Shown: piece after piece, positions 7,726-15,156 of the stretch
Position numbering within the stretch: the first letter of the stretch is position 1
Layout of the letters: each line of letters begins with the position of its first letter
Assembly: GCA_903856555.1 (NCBI GenBank)
Contig: CAIOCC010000081.1
Coordinates: forward strand, 1 to 16,229
Direction: 5' to 3'
From: an uncultured Bacteroidota bacterium
GTDB lineage: Bacteria; Bacteroidota; Bacteroidia; UBA7662
DNA: 16,229 bases
The notes under the pieces: generated by a model
Told to the model about the DNA's origin: nothing
Database searches by the model: none
The model's input: the letters and a program-made list of their open reading frames with translations, nothing else
Made by a program: the position numbers and the translations under genes

Positions 7726-8655
7726 ATGGAACATCATGCCTGCCTCATCATTGGTTCCGGTCCTGCCGGATACACCGCCGCCATCTACGCCGCTCGCGCT
7801 GGCTTAAAGCCGGTCTTGTACCAGGGTCTACAGCCCGGGGGGCAATTGACGATCACGACGGATGTTGAGAACTATCCCGGCTATCCCAACGGCATCATGG
7901 GTCCCCAAATGATGGAGGATTTTCGCCAACAGGCCCAACGCATGGGTACCGATATCCGTTACGGAATTGTGACCGAAGCCCGACTCGATACCCATCCCAA
8001 GACCATCAAGGTGGATGATCAGCATACCCTGAGCGCGGATGCGGTCATTATTTCCACCGGGGCCTCGGCCAAATGGCTGGGTTTGCCTTCGGAACAAAGA
8101 CTGAACGGCCACGGGGTTTCGGCCTGCGCCGTTTGCGATGGTTTCTTCTTTCGAGGACAGGATGTCGCAGTCGTAGGGGGAGGGGATACCGCTGCGGAGG
8201 AAGCGACCTATCTGGCCAAACTTTGCAAGACGGTTCATCTGATCGTACGTCGGGACGAATTAAGAGCTTCCAAAGCCATGCAGGAAAGGGTTTTTAGAAC
8301 TCCTAATCTCGTGGTGCATTGGAACAGCAGCACCGACGAAATCCTGGGCAAGGATCAAGTGGAAGGCGTCCGATTGCGAAACAATTTGGACGGCACGCTC
8401 AGCGAAATCCCCGTCCAGGGTTTTTTTGTGGCCATTGGCCACAGTCCCAATACAGCCTTGTTTAAGGGGCAATTGGACTTGGACGAAACAGGTTACATTC
8501 GAACGGTGCCAGGAACATCTCGAACCAATTTGGAAGGGGTTTTTGCGGCCGGCGATGCCCAAGACAAGATGTATCGCCAAGCGGTCACCGCCGCCGGTTC
8601 CGGTTGCATGGCGGCCTTGGACGCCGAACGATGGTTAGCGGCCCGGGAATTTTAG
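7726..8655 (+). CDS. trxB: Thioredoxin-disulfide reductase
   Basis: A 309-residue cytoplasmic flavoprotein that uses NADPH to reduce thioredoxin. The FAD-binding GSGPAGYTAA is at 10-19, followed by PGGQL at 37-41 and ENYPGYP at 48-54. The redox-active disulfide is C134-A-V-C137 with D138. The NADPH domain has GGGDTAAEEA at 151-160 and the phosphate-binding HLIVRRDELRAS near 171-182. The C-terminal FAD motif is GVFAAGDAQDKMYRQAVTAAGSG. Length is normal for low-molecular-weight TrxB and no key residue is missing. The ATG at 7726 places the FAD motif at the usual distance; the reading frame is open further upstream to 7513, but that part overlaps the DUF4249 gene. Its stop overlaps the convergent oxidoreductase stop by 4 bp (TTAG). 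The redoxin encoded at 1-234 could belong to the same thiol network. Confidence 0.96.
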   Translation: MEHHACLIIGSGPAGYTAAIYAARAGLKPVLYQGLQPGGQLTITTDVENYPGYPNGIMGPQMMEDFRQQAQRMGTDIRYGIVTEARLDTHPKTIKVDDQHTLSADAVIISTGASAKWLGLPSEQRLNGHGVSACAVCDGFFFRGQDVAVVGGGDTAAEEATYLAKLCKTVHLIVRRDELRASKAMQERVFRTPNLVVHWNSSTDEILGKDQVEGVRLRNNLDGTLSEIPVQGFFVAIGHSPNTALFKGQLDLDETGYIRTVPGTSRTNLEGVFAAGDAQDKMYRQAVTAAGSGCMAALDAERWLAAREF

Positions 8656-9929
8656 GGAAGCAATCCTGCTTTTTGGGGATCAACGTTTCCGGGGGCCAAA
8701 GCCCAACGGGCAACCCTTCGGCCCATTTCTGGACCCAAGGCCATCCCCATGCCATTCATTCCGGCAACCAACCAACGATGCGTCCCCAAGGCTTGAAGGT
8801 GGGGAACCCCTGAGGGGGTAAAGCCCATGGTACCACTCCAGGCCTGTTCCCAAACCAAGCCCTCGGATTTCAAACCCAAAACCTGAATTGCGTAATCGGT
8901 CAGATGTTGGGTAATGGCTGGATTCTCGGCCCAACGATCGGTCTGCTCGCCTTGAAAATCCAGGTTGCGGGCACCTCCCAATAGAAGTCGATCGTTCCCT
9001 ATGTTGCGGTAATAGAGGTAACCCGCATCCCCGTGAAAATTCCCTTTGAGCCGTTCCGGTATCCCGCCGGCGATGGGAGCCGATACCAAAACCTGGCCTC
9101 GCTGAGGAATCACCTGCGGTGCGGGAAGGAGGACATTGGTTAAAGCATTGGTACAAATGATAATTTTCTTTGATTTAATTATCAATTGATTATCCAAAAA
9201 TATATCTTGTAAATCTTCGCCTGCAGGACCCAAGGATTCCACGGGAAAACCGTTGAGCAAATGAATTCCCAAATTGGTCGCGTACTGCTTCAAAGAATCA
9301 ACCAAAACCATGGGGTGGACCTGGCCTTCAAAGGCGATGGGCAGGGCCATGGTCGAATCCATTCCCCAACCCTGTTGGGTTTTTAATCGAATGGGTTCTC
9401 CGTAATAAGGGAAAGGCAACGGGGATTCGGCGGCCTTGTCGCGTTTGCGTTCCGACCGAAACGGCAAGGGTTGCGAGTCAACCCTTTGCATCAAGGTGTT
9501 CATTTCCTGGAGGTTTTGGGCCACCCGGTCCATATCCGTATTGCTGCGACGAAAGACACCTGGAGGCGGTAGGATCTCAAAAGCCTTCACCCGTTTGTAA
9601 TTCATCGATTTAGCCCCCAGGAGACGAAGCAATCGCTGAATCCCGGCCCATTTGGCCGCGGTCCAGTGCAACCAGGCTGCTTCGCCAAGGGCCTCCAACG
9701 TTAGCATCTGCTCGGAAGGGCTGCCCAAACACAAAAAACCCGCCGACCTGGAGCTGGCTACCGCGCCGGATTTCTTGGCTTCGAGGACCAAAACGCGCAA
9801 TGTGGGTTTTTGTCTTTTGAGTTCGATCGCGGCATTCAAGCCGGTGACACCCGCACCAACAATCACATAATCCCAAGGGCCGGTCATTTGTTCTTTTTCC
9901 CAATAAGAGTAGGTTGAATAGGGAATCAT
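8652..9929 (-). CDS. FAD-dependent oxidoreductase, DAO family
   Basis: A 425-residue flavoprotein of the D-amino-acid-oxidase/glycine-oxidase group, closest in style to PuuB-like oxidases of amines or amino acids. After an N-terminal SYWEKEQ segment (8-14) comes the Rossmann dinucleotide motif VGAGVTG (24-30), with E50 at the end of the second strand as ribose ligand. SGAVASSRSAGFLCLGS (54-70) is the second conserved FAD block. The C-terminus has WSGTMGFTPSGVPHLQALG and VAGMNGMGMALGPEMGR, the usual closing FAD-contact motif. The true substrate is unknown. A short AT-rich segment inside the gene (9158-9195) contrasts with the rest. The start at 9929 is a fair choice; M15 is a possible later one but would drop the family's SYWEKE motif. 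It converges on trxB and has no room for a terminator. Confidence 0.88.
   Translation of the reverse strand: MIPYSTYSYWEKEQMTGPWDYVIVGAGVTGLNAAIELKRQKPTLRVLVLEAKKSGAVASSRSAGFLCLGSPSEQMLTLEALGEAAWLHWTAAKWAGIQRLLRLLGAKSMNYKRVKAFEILPPPGVFRRSNTDMDRVAQNLQEMNTLMQRVDSQPLPFRSERKRDKAAESPLPFPYYGEPIRLKTQQGWGMDSTMALPIAFEGQVHPMVLVDSLKQYATNLGIHLLNGFPVESLGPAGEDLQDIFLDNQLIIKSKKIIICTNALTNVLLPAPQVIPQRGQVLVSAPIAGGIPERLKGNFHGDAGYLYYRNIGNDRLLLGGARNLDFQGEQTDRWAENPAITQHLTDYAIQVLGLKSEGLVWEQAWSGTMGFTPSGVPHLQALGTHRWLVAGMNGMGMALGPEMGRRVARWALAPGNVDPQKAGLLP
9158..9184. repeat. Intragenic inverted repeat in an AT-rich patch
   Basis: Perfect 8 bp arms TGATAATT (9158-9165) and AATTATCA (9177-9184) flank an 11 nt loop, followed at once by the palindrome TCAATTGA (9182-9189). 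The patch lies in the coding region of the FAD oxidoreductase and is much richer in A and T than its surroundings. A function is not evident; it may simply reflect local codon choice. Confidence 0.5.
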
Positions 9930-9980
9930 AGTCTTGCGGAGATTTTAGGAAGGCAATGGATAGATCAACGCAAAGTTTAA

Positions 9981-9999
9981 TGCAAAGGAGGCCTTTGCA
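9981..9999. repeat. Inverted repeat 1 in the 9930-10099 intergenic region
   Basis: Perfect 8 bp arms TGCAAAGG and CCTTTGCA with a 3 nt spacer, about 50 bp upstream of the minus-strand oxidoreductase start. There is no T-run on either side, so it is more like an operator site than a terminator. Confidence 0.6.
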
Positions 10000-10030
10000 G
10001 ATAGGACTCTGAATCTGCTTCTGTAATTAT

Positions 10031-10048
10031 ACATAATATTAATTATGT
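10031..10048. repeat. Inverted repeat 2 in the 9930-10099 intergenic region
   Basis: Perfect 7 bp arms ACATAAT and ATTATGT with a 4 nt spacer, inside an AT-rich stretch (about 10021-10060) that is likely promoter DNA. It has the same 7+4+7 geometry as the repeat at 10073-10090. Confidence 0.55.
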
Positions 10049-10072
10049 TACTTAATTGTCCAACAAGAAAGT

Positions 10073-10090
10073 ATTTAGGTTACCCTAAAT
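10073..10090. repeat. Inverted repeat 3 just upstream of the seven-helix protein gene
   Basis: Perfect 7 bp arms ATTTAGG and CCTAAAT with a 4 nt spacer, ending 9 bp before the ATG at 10100. Its centre is 42 bp from that of repeat 2, close to four helical turns, so both would face the same side of the DNA. It could be an operator or a small mRNA hairpin near the start codon. Confidence 0.55.
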
Positions 10091-10099
10091 CATCGTGTT

Positions 10100-11170
10100 A
10101 TGCTAAATTTGGTAAATTTTGAAAACATGCTAGGATCGGTCTCAAATTCAAGTCATTCTTCCGAAGGGTCAAAGCGAAGAAAGCATCGGCGGTCCAAATC
10201 GGGCATATATGACCATGTAGACGAAGATTTGCTACGTCCAAAGGAGTCGTGGCTACGCCCAGATGATAAGGAACGGATGGTTTACAACCCCGGAAAGAGC
10301 CTTAAATCCTCGTCCAAGGATGTTCAGTCCTATTTACGCAACACAGCCCTGAATTCTTTTGTTTTTTTCGTCTTGGCCTATTTGGCAGTCTATTTTCCTG
10401 GCAAAATTGCTTCGGCTATCCTTGCTTCATTGTCCAACCGCGGCCCCGTAATTTTTTACAACAAAATCCTATTCACTAACATTGTTGGTTGGGAAAGCTC
10501 GGATGCTATATCGATTTTTAGCGCTCCATTGCTTGTTAATTTCATCCAATTCGTTCTCTACCTGGCCTTGTTTCAGTGGACCAAGAAAAGTGAAGGTCCG
10601 TATCGAGTCTTTGCCTTTTGGTTGTTTTTACATAGCATGATGCGGACTTTGGGTTCGGTCTTGCCCGGTATTGCGGCTTTCGAAGAATTTGGTTATCTGG
10701 CCGGGTGGTTGTATTTCAATTCATCCACGGCCTTTGGCCTATCCATGCTGAGTGCGGGTATTCTGTTCTTCCTTTCGGCGATTTGGGTTCTATTTGCACT
10801 CGAAACGGCGTATTCTAAGCATTTGGTTTACAAAGGACAACGACTCAAATACCTCCACTTTTTTATAGGTCTGCCAGTCCTGGCCGGTTCGATGTTTATT
10901 CTGCTACTTCACAGTCTAAACGTTGATTTTTTTCTCCAAGGATCGGGAACCTTGCCGCGATTGGGCGACTCGACGCACGAACTGATTTACCTCGCTGAAT
11001 TTGGGATTGTTTACGTAGCCATGATGATGTTTCTGCCCTTTTATCGAGAAAGGGAATTTATCATCGTGCGAGATCTTCGGATGCTCAAACCACAAAAGGT
11101 ATGGCTCTTAGCCGCCATAGTTTTGGGCCTGGTTTTTCGGGTCTTCTTGGACAAGGGCTGGTTCTGGTAG
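10100..11170 (+). CDS. Unrecognised seven-helix integral membrane protein, 356 aa
   Basis: I do not recognise this family. The first ~80 residues are soluble and polar: a Ser-rich stretch, then a strongly basic KRRKHRRSKSG (25-35), then a charged linker with PKESWLRPDDKER. Seven hydrophobic segments follow at about 82-100, 136-158, 168-192, 206-236, 250-272, 296-314 and 333-351, so it should lie in the inner membrane with the basic tail in the cytoplasm by the positive-inside rule. There is no signal peptide, no obvious catalytic motif and no known transporter signature; a SMMRTLGSVLPGI segment (179-191) in helix 3 is the most distinctive. An ATG at 10127 (MLGSVSNSS) is a possible later start. 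Codon use looks slightly richer in A and T than its neighbours. It stands alone, preceded by a repeat-rich region and convergent with the OmpH gene. Confidence 0.85.
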   Translation: MLNLVNFENMLGSVSNSSHSSEGSKRRKHRRSKSGIYDHVDEDLLRPKESWLRPDDKERMVYNPGKSLKSSSKDVQSYLRNTALNSFVFFVLAYLAVYFPGKIASAILASLSNRGPVIFYNKILFTNIVGWESSDAISIFSAPLLVNFIQFVLYLALFQWTKKSEGPYRVFAFWLFLHSMMRTLGSVLPGIAAFEEFGYLAGWLYFNSSTAFGLSMLSAGILFFLSAIWVLFALETAYSKHLVYKGQRLKYLHFFIGLPVLAGSMFILLLHSLNVDFFLQGSGTLPRLGDSTHELIYLAEFGIVYVAMMMFLPFYREREFIIVRDLRMLKPQKVWLLAAIVLGLVFRVFLDKGWFW

Positions 11171-11221
11171 ACAGACCCCCGTCGGCCCCGGAAGGTCGCT
11201 CCCACCAAGAAGACCTTGGAA

Positions 11222-11845
11222 CTAGCGGGGATGTCGTTCGTTCAGGAATTCAACGAAGCGACGAGTCCGATCACGAGCGCTGTCCCCGTACAAAAGCCCC
11301 GATCCTGGCTGCTGGGCCCAGAGGTAATCGATGCCCTCCTTTTGGGCGAAGGCCTTGAACTCCCCGTCCATCAAGGATCTTAGGCGGGTGTCCAAGGCTT
11401 CCTCGGCCTTGGCCAATTCGGCCACCATGCCATCCCTCATTTGTTCCAAATTTTGTTGCCGTCGAGCCAGGCTTTGCTCGGTCATTTGGCGCTGGGACTC
11501 CCCCATTCCGGCCGCCTTGCGTTGAAAATCCTGCAAGTCTTTTTGAAAACGAGAGGCCTCACCCTCCCATTCCTTTTCGGCCTTTTGGAGACGAGCCTTG
11601 AGCGCGTCTTTTTGGAGGGCCATCCATCGAAAATCCTGCGCCACCTCTTCGGATCGAATGTAAGCCATGGTGAGTCCGTTGTTTGGACCACCCTCAACCG
11701 GAACACCGGCAACCGCCGGCTGGACCGGCAAGGTGTTAAGAGCGGACGATGCATCGGAACAGGTACGGGTTCCTTCCAAAACGGCCCAAGCCGTCAGCCC
11801 AAAAACAGCCACGAACAGGAGGGCTTTCAAAAGTTGATTGATCAT
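11222..11845 (-). CDS. OmpH/Skp-like periplasmic protein
   Basis: A 207-residue exported protein. Residues 7-23 form a hydrophobic signal peptide or anchor (KALLFVAVFGLTAWAVL). A low-complexity Ala/Pro/Val-rich linker spans about 31-56, then GLTMAYIRSEEV (58-68) gives the short beta strand that opens OmpH/Skp proteins. A long coiled coil follows (about 70-170, rich in K, E, Q and R), and the closing beta strands and helix (YLWAQQPGSGLLYGDS) match the family. Skp-type proteins are trimeric periplasmic chaperones for outer-membrane proteins. The protein is longer than usual because of the linker. A cysteine at 29 is not in a lipobox. The gene overlaps the carboxylase stop by 4 bp (ATGA), so the two are probably co-translated; no functional link between them is known to me. 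Confidence 0.78.
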   Translation of the reverse strand: MINQLLKALLFVAVFGLTAWAVLEGTRTCSDASSALNTLPVQPAVAGVPVEGGPNNGLTMAYIRSEEVAQDFRWMALQKDALKARLQKAEKEWEGEASRFQKDLQDFQRKAAGMGESQRQMTEQSLARRQQNLEQMRDGMVAELAKAEEALDTRLRSLMDGEFKAFAQKEGIDYLWAQQPGSGLLYGDSARDRTRRFVEFLNERHPR

Positions 11846-13389
11846 AAGGGAATGTTACCGTGTTTTTTGGGTAAAGGCTGATGGGCTTTGGTCTGAAGGG
11901 CACCAAAGGCCCCAAGGATGCGCATTCGACTTTCGGATGGTAGAATTACGTCGTCCACAAAGCCTCTGGATGCCGCAATATAGGGGTTGGCAAATTTTTC
12001 AGTGTATTCGTTAACTTTTTGATTTAGAGTCTCTTCAGGATTATTACTTGAAGCGATTTCGCTCTTGAAAATGATTTCGGCTGCTCCTTTGGGGCCCATG
12101 ACCGCGATTTCGGCAGAGGGCCAGGCTAGGTTGATATCGGCCCCAATATGCTTGGAATTCATCACATCGTAGGCACCGCCGTAGGCTTTGCGGGTGATGA
12201 GCGAAACCCTGGGGACCGTGGCCTCCGAAAAGGCGTATAATAATTTGGCGCCGTTGGTGATGATCCCGTTCCATTCCTGCTCGGTCCCTGGCAAAAAACC
12301 GGGGACATCCACCAAGACCAAAAGAGGGATCTGGAAGGCATCGCAGAAGCGGACAAAGCGGGCCGCCTTGCGCGAGGCATTGTTGTCCAAGACCCCGGCC
12401 AGAATCATGGGCTGGTTGGCCACCACCCCGATGGTCTGATCGCCCATGCGGGCAAATCCTACGAGGATATTGCCCCCGAAATCGGGCTGAACCTCCATCC
12501 AAGAACCCTCGTCCACCAAGGCAGAAATCACTTCTTGCATATCGTAGGGACTGTTGGAACTCTCGGGGACGATGCGATCAAGGGCGGGCCGGCGATCCGA
12601 CGCGGTGGGCTGGGGCCAACCGGAACCGCGCAGGGGCCGTACGGCACAGTTGGGCGGCAAATAGCTCAGCAGGCGACGAACCCCTTGAAGGCATTCGACC
12701 TCGTTTGGGTATGTAAAATGCGCAATGCCCGAGCGAGTGGCGTGGGTTGTGGCCCCGCCCAGTTCTTCGGAACTGACCTCTTCGTGGGTCACGGTTTTGA
12801 CCACATTGGGACCGGTAACGAACATATAGGAAGTCTGTTCCACCATAAAAATCCAATCGGTGATGGCCGGGGAATAGACCGCCCCTCCGGCACAAGGCCC
12901 CATGATCACCGACAGTTGGGGAACCAAACCGGAGGCCTTGACATTGCGGTAAAAGATATCGGCATAGCCCGCCAGGGAGGTCACGCCTTCCTGAATGCGG
13001 GCCCCGCCCGAATCGTTCAAACCCACCACCGGAACCCCAATGCGTAGGGCAAGGTCCATGAGTTTGATAATTTTTTCGGCATGGGTTTCGGACAAGGAGC
13101 CTCCGAGGACCGTGAAGTCTTGGGAAAAAACGGCGATGCGTTGACCGTTTACGGTGCCGAGACCCGTAACCACCCCATCCCCCAGATAGACCTCCTTCTC
13201 CAAACCAAAATCTCGGCAACGATGGGTTACCAACCCGCCCATTTCTTCGAACGAACCGGGGTCCAACAAAACCTCCAAGCGCTCGCGTGCGCTCAATTTG
13301 CCTTTGCGGTGCTGGGCCTCCATGCGGGCGGTTCCTCCGCCTTGCATGCTTTGGATTTTCTTCTCTTGGTAGGTTTCAAAACCTTTCAT
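11842..13389 (-). CDS. Acyl-CoA carboxylase carboxyltransferase (beta) subunit, propionyl-CoA type
   Basis: A 515-residue carboxyltransferase that moves CO2 from biotin to an acyl-CoA, most likely propionyl-CoA to give methylmalonyl-CoA. The N-terminal crotonase-like domain has GGSLSETHAEKI (96-107), SGGARIQEGV (127-136) and the oxyanion-loop GPCAGGAVYSPA (164-175). The C-terminal domain has GVVANQP (321-327), DVPGFLPGTEQE (361-372) and KAYGGAYDVM (401-410). The aspartate D408 in GGAYDVM matches the position that favours propionyl- over acetyl-CoA in actinobacterial PccB enzymes (Streptomyces PccB Asp422 versus Ile in acetyl-CoA-using AccB). Methylmalonyl-CoA decarboxylase alpha subunits are close relatives and cannot be excluded. 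No biotin carboxylase or biotin carrier is in the window. I chose the ATG at 13389 (MKGFETYQEKKI); a longer frame to 13464 overruns the divergent promoter region. An OmpH-like gene follows, overlapping by 4 bp. Confidence 0.93.
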   Translation of the reverse strand: MKGFETYQEKKIQSMQGGGTARMEAQHRKGKLSARERLEVLLDPGSFEEMGGLVTHRCRDFGLEKEVYLGDGVVTGLGTVNGQRIAVFSQDFTVLGGSLSETHAEKIIKLMDLALRIGVPVVGLNDSGGARIQEGVTSLAGYADIFYRNVKASGLVPQLSVIMGPCAGGAVYSPAITDWIFMVEQTSYMFVTGPNVVKTVTHEEVSSEELGGATTHATRSGIAHFTYPNEVECLQGVRRLLSYLPPNCAVRPLRGSGWPQPTASDRRPALDRIVPESSNSPYDMQEVISALVDEGSWMEVQPDFGGNILVGFARMGDQTIGVVANQPMILAGVLDNNASRKAARFVRFCDAFQIPLLVLVDVPGFLPGTEQEWNGIITNGAKLLYAFSEATVPRVSLITRKAYGGAYDVMNSKHIGADINLAWPSAEIAVMGPKGAAEIIFKSEIASSNNPEETLNQKVNEYTEKFANPYIAASRGFVDDVILPSESRMRILGAFGALQTKAHQPLPKKHGNIPL

Positions 13390-13417
13390 ATGCCTCGAAT
13401 GTTGGTGAAGGGTGCTA

Positions 13418-13447
13418 TTGGTAAAGGTACGCACTAACCTATTTTTA
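13418..13447 (+). promoter_or_regulatory. Putative paaN promoter with interrupted dyad
   Basis: TTG (13418-13420) and TATTTTTA (13440-13447) are separated by 19 bp and approximate the Bacteroidota TTTG/TAnnTTTG pattern with one mismatch in the -7 box. The predicted start is about 15 bp before the paaN ATG. GGTAAA (13420-13425) pairs with TTTACC (13444-13449) as a perfect dyad spanning the spacer, and an inner AGGT/ACCT pair lies within it, so a repressor site over the promoter is plausible. The minus strand of the same stretch contains TACCTTTA, a weak divergent -7 candidate for the carboxylase. Confidence 0.4.
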
Positions 13448-13466
13448 CCGAATTCAACACCCAACT

Positions 13467-15152
13467 ATGAGCCTGATCGAAACCCACCGTCCGCTGTTGC
13501 AAGAAGCTGTTGCTGCGTTGCACGACCGTCGTTATTACAGCCCCTTCCCGGAGAACCCCAAGGCCTACCCCGCCGAAGCAGCGGCGATTGGCGAAGCGGC
13601 CTTTCATGCCACCCTCAACAAGGACTTTGACCGGCTGCTGCAGGACCAAGCCCTGCGCTTTGAGGGCGAAGAAATTTCGCCGTACCTCCAAAGCGGTCTC
13701 GGCATTCGTTATCCTGTGTTTGCGGACAAAACCCTGGTCGCCAAAGCCGTTCAAGCCCGCAGTTCCTGGCTCCAAGCCGGTCCCGAGCTTCGTTGCGCCC
13801 TTTTGGTCGAAAGCTTGATGCGCCTGCGCCATCATTTTGTTGAAATCGCCCATGCGACCATGCACACCACCGGGCAGTCCTACATGATGTCCTTTCAGGC
13901 CTCCGGCCCCCATGCCGCGGACCGTGCCCTGGAATGCGTTGCCATGGCCTGGCAGGAACAAACCCGCTACGCCGAACAGGCCGATTGGGTCAAAAGCATG
14001 GGTAAAATCTCCGTCGAATTGCACAAAACCTGGAAACCAGTGGGCAAAGGCGTGGGCTTGGTCATTGGATGCTCCACTTTCCCCACCTGGAACAGCCTGC
14101 CCGGAATCTATGCCAGCCTGGCGGTCGGCAATCCGGTTTTGGTCAAACCGCATCCCAAAGCTGTGTACCCCATCGCGATCGTAACAGCTGTGATCCAAAA
14201 GGTGTTACAAGAAAACGGATTCAGCCCCAATCTCTGCCAACTGGCCTGCGATAGCACCGCCCATCCCCTCACCAAGGAACTGGCCACCCATCCGGAGGTC
14301 CGCACCATCGATTATACCGGCAACAGCGAGTTTGGTCAATGGCTGGAAGCCCAAAGCCTTTTTGGCAAAACTGTTTTTACCGAAAAAGCAGGGGTCAACG
14401 CCGTGCTCGTGCATTCGGCCCCGGACCTCAAAGCGGTTTGGGATAATTTGGCTTTTTCGATTTCGTTGTACGCCGGGCAAATGTGCACCGCCCCCCAAAA
14501 TATTTTCCTGCCCACCCAGGGAATCACGGATGCCAGCGGTCAACACCACAGCTACCAGGACTTGGTGGACGGGCTTCGCCAGGCCCTTCGCAAAATCAAG
14601 GACCATCCGCAGATGGGGCCCGGTGTTTTGGCGACGGTCCAAAATTCCAGAACCATGGAACGCATCCGTTCCTTGCAAGAACAGGCCGGCGATGCCGTCT
14701 TGTTGGGGTCCGAAGCCGTGGCTCACGAAGCCTTCCCGCATGCCCTGTCCTGTTCACCCCTGCTGGTCGAAGCCAACGTGGACCGCAAGGATTGGTTTGG
14801 GGCTGAACAATTTGGTCCCATTGCCTTTGTCATCCCCTACCCAGAAGTGGAGCAGGCCATGAACCTGATGTTGGAACAAATCAAACAACACGGGGCCCTG
14901 AGTTGCGGGATCTATTGCAACGATGCCGCTCTCTGTGAGCGCATGGCGGATCAATTGGCCGAAGCCTTTGTCCCGGTCTCCTTTAACTTGACCGGTCCGA
15001 TTTATCTCAACCAACATGCCGCCTTCTCGGATTTTCATGGAACGGGCGGAAACGCAGCGGGGACCGCTTCCTTCTGCGATGCCAATTTTGTAAACCAACG
15101 CATGGTTTGGGTCGGTCGCCGCGATATGGTCGCCGTCCACACCAATTCCTAA
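13467..15152 (+). CDS. paaN: Phenylacetic acid degradation protein PaaN (aldehyde dehydrogenase family)
   Basis: A 561-residue cytoplasmic NAD(P)-dependent aldehyde dehydrogenase of the PaaN type, matching the family throughout. Such proteins act in aerobic phenylacetyl-CoA catabolism, where the ring-opened semialdehyde is oxidised; unlike PaaZ this protein lacks the C-terminal hydratase domain, so ring hydrolysis must be done by another protein. Key residues are N209 (in STFPTWNSLPG, the Asn that holds the oxyanion), E306 (in VFTEKAGV, general base) and C340 (in LYAGQMCTAPQN, nucleophile). GNPVLVKPHPKA (221-232) is the cofactor-binding loop. The N-terminal ~110 residues are specific to this family. 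The ATG at 13467 follows a promoter-like sequence; there is no Shine-Dalgarno. paaE begins 4 bp after its stop, so both are in one operon. Confidence 0.92.
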   Translation: MSLIETHRPLLQEAVAALHDRRYYSPFPENPKAYPAEAAAIGEAAFHATLNKDFDRLLQDQALRFEGEEISPYLQSGLGIRYPVFADKTLVAKAVQARSSWLQAGPELRCALLVESLMRLRHHFVEIAHATMHTTGQSYMMSFQASGPHAADRALECVAMAWQEQTRYAEQADWVKSMGKISVELHKTWKPVGKGVGLVIGCSTFPTWNSLPGIYASLAVGNPVLVKPHPKAVYPIAIVTAVIQKVLQENGFSPNLCQLACDSTAHPLTKELATHPEVRTIDYTGNSEFGQWLEAQSLFGKTVFTEKAGVNAVLVHSAPDLKAVWDNLAFSISLYAGQMCTAPQNIFLPTQGITDASGQHHSYQDLVDGLRQALRKIKDHPQMGPGVLATVQNSRTMERIRSLQEQAGDAVLLGSEAVAHEAFPHALSCSPLLVEANVDRKDWFGAEQFGPIAFVIPYPEVEQAMNLMLEQIKQHGALSCGIYCNDAALCERMADQLAEAFVPVSFNLTGPIYLNQHAAFSDFHGTGGNAAGTASFCDANFVNQRMVWVGRRDMVAVHTNS

Positions 15153-15156
15153 ACCC

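Noticed and set aside
10104..10111. TAAATTTG matching the TAnnTTTG promoter element, just inside the seven-helix gene
   Set aside because: It would only work if the gene started at 10127; no -33 box is found at 17-23 bp, and at six fixed bases several chance matches are expected in 16 kb. Kept only as weak support for the later start.
11192..11219. Possible terminator hairpins between the convergent membrane-protein and OmpH genes (AAGGTC/GACCTT and CCAAG/CTTGG)
   Set aside because: The stems are only 5-6 bp, are mutually exclusive, and neither is followed by a T-run on either strand.
12535..13047. 170-codon plus-strand frame opposite the carboxylase
   Set aside because: It overlaps conserved carboxylase motifs on the other strand and its product is Gly/His/Arg-rich without domain features.
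13390..13464. 25-residue N-terminal extension of the carboxylase
   Set aside because: It would cover the divergent promoter region and does not resemble the start of carboxyltransferases, which open near MKGFETYQEK.
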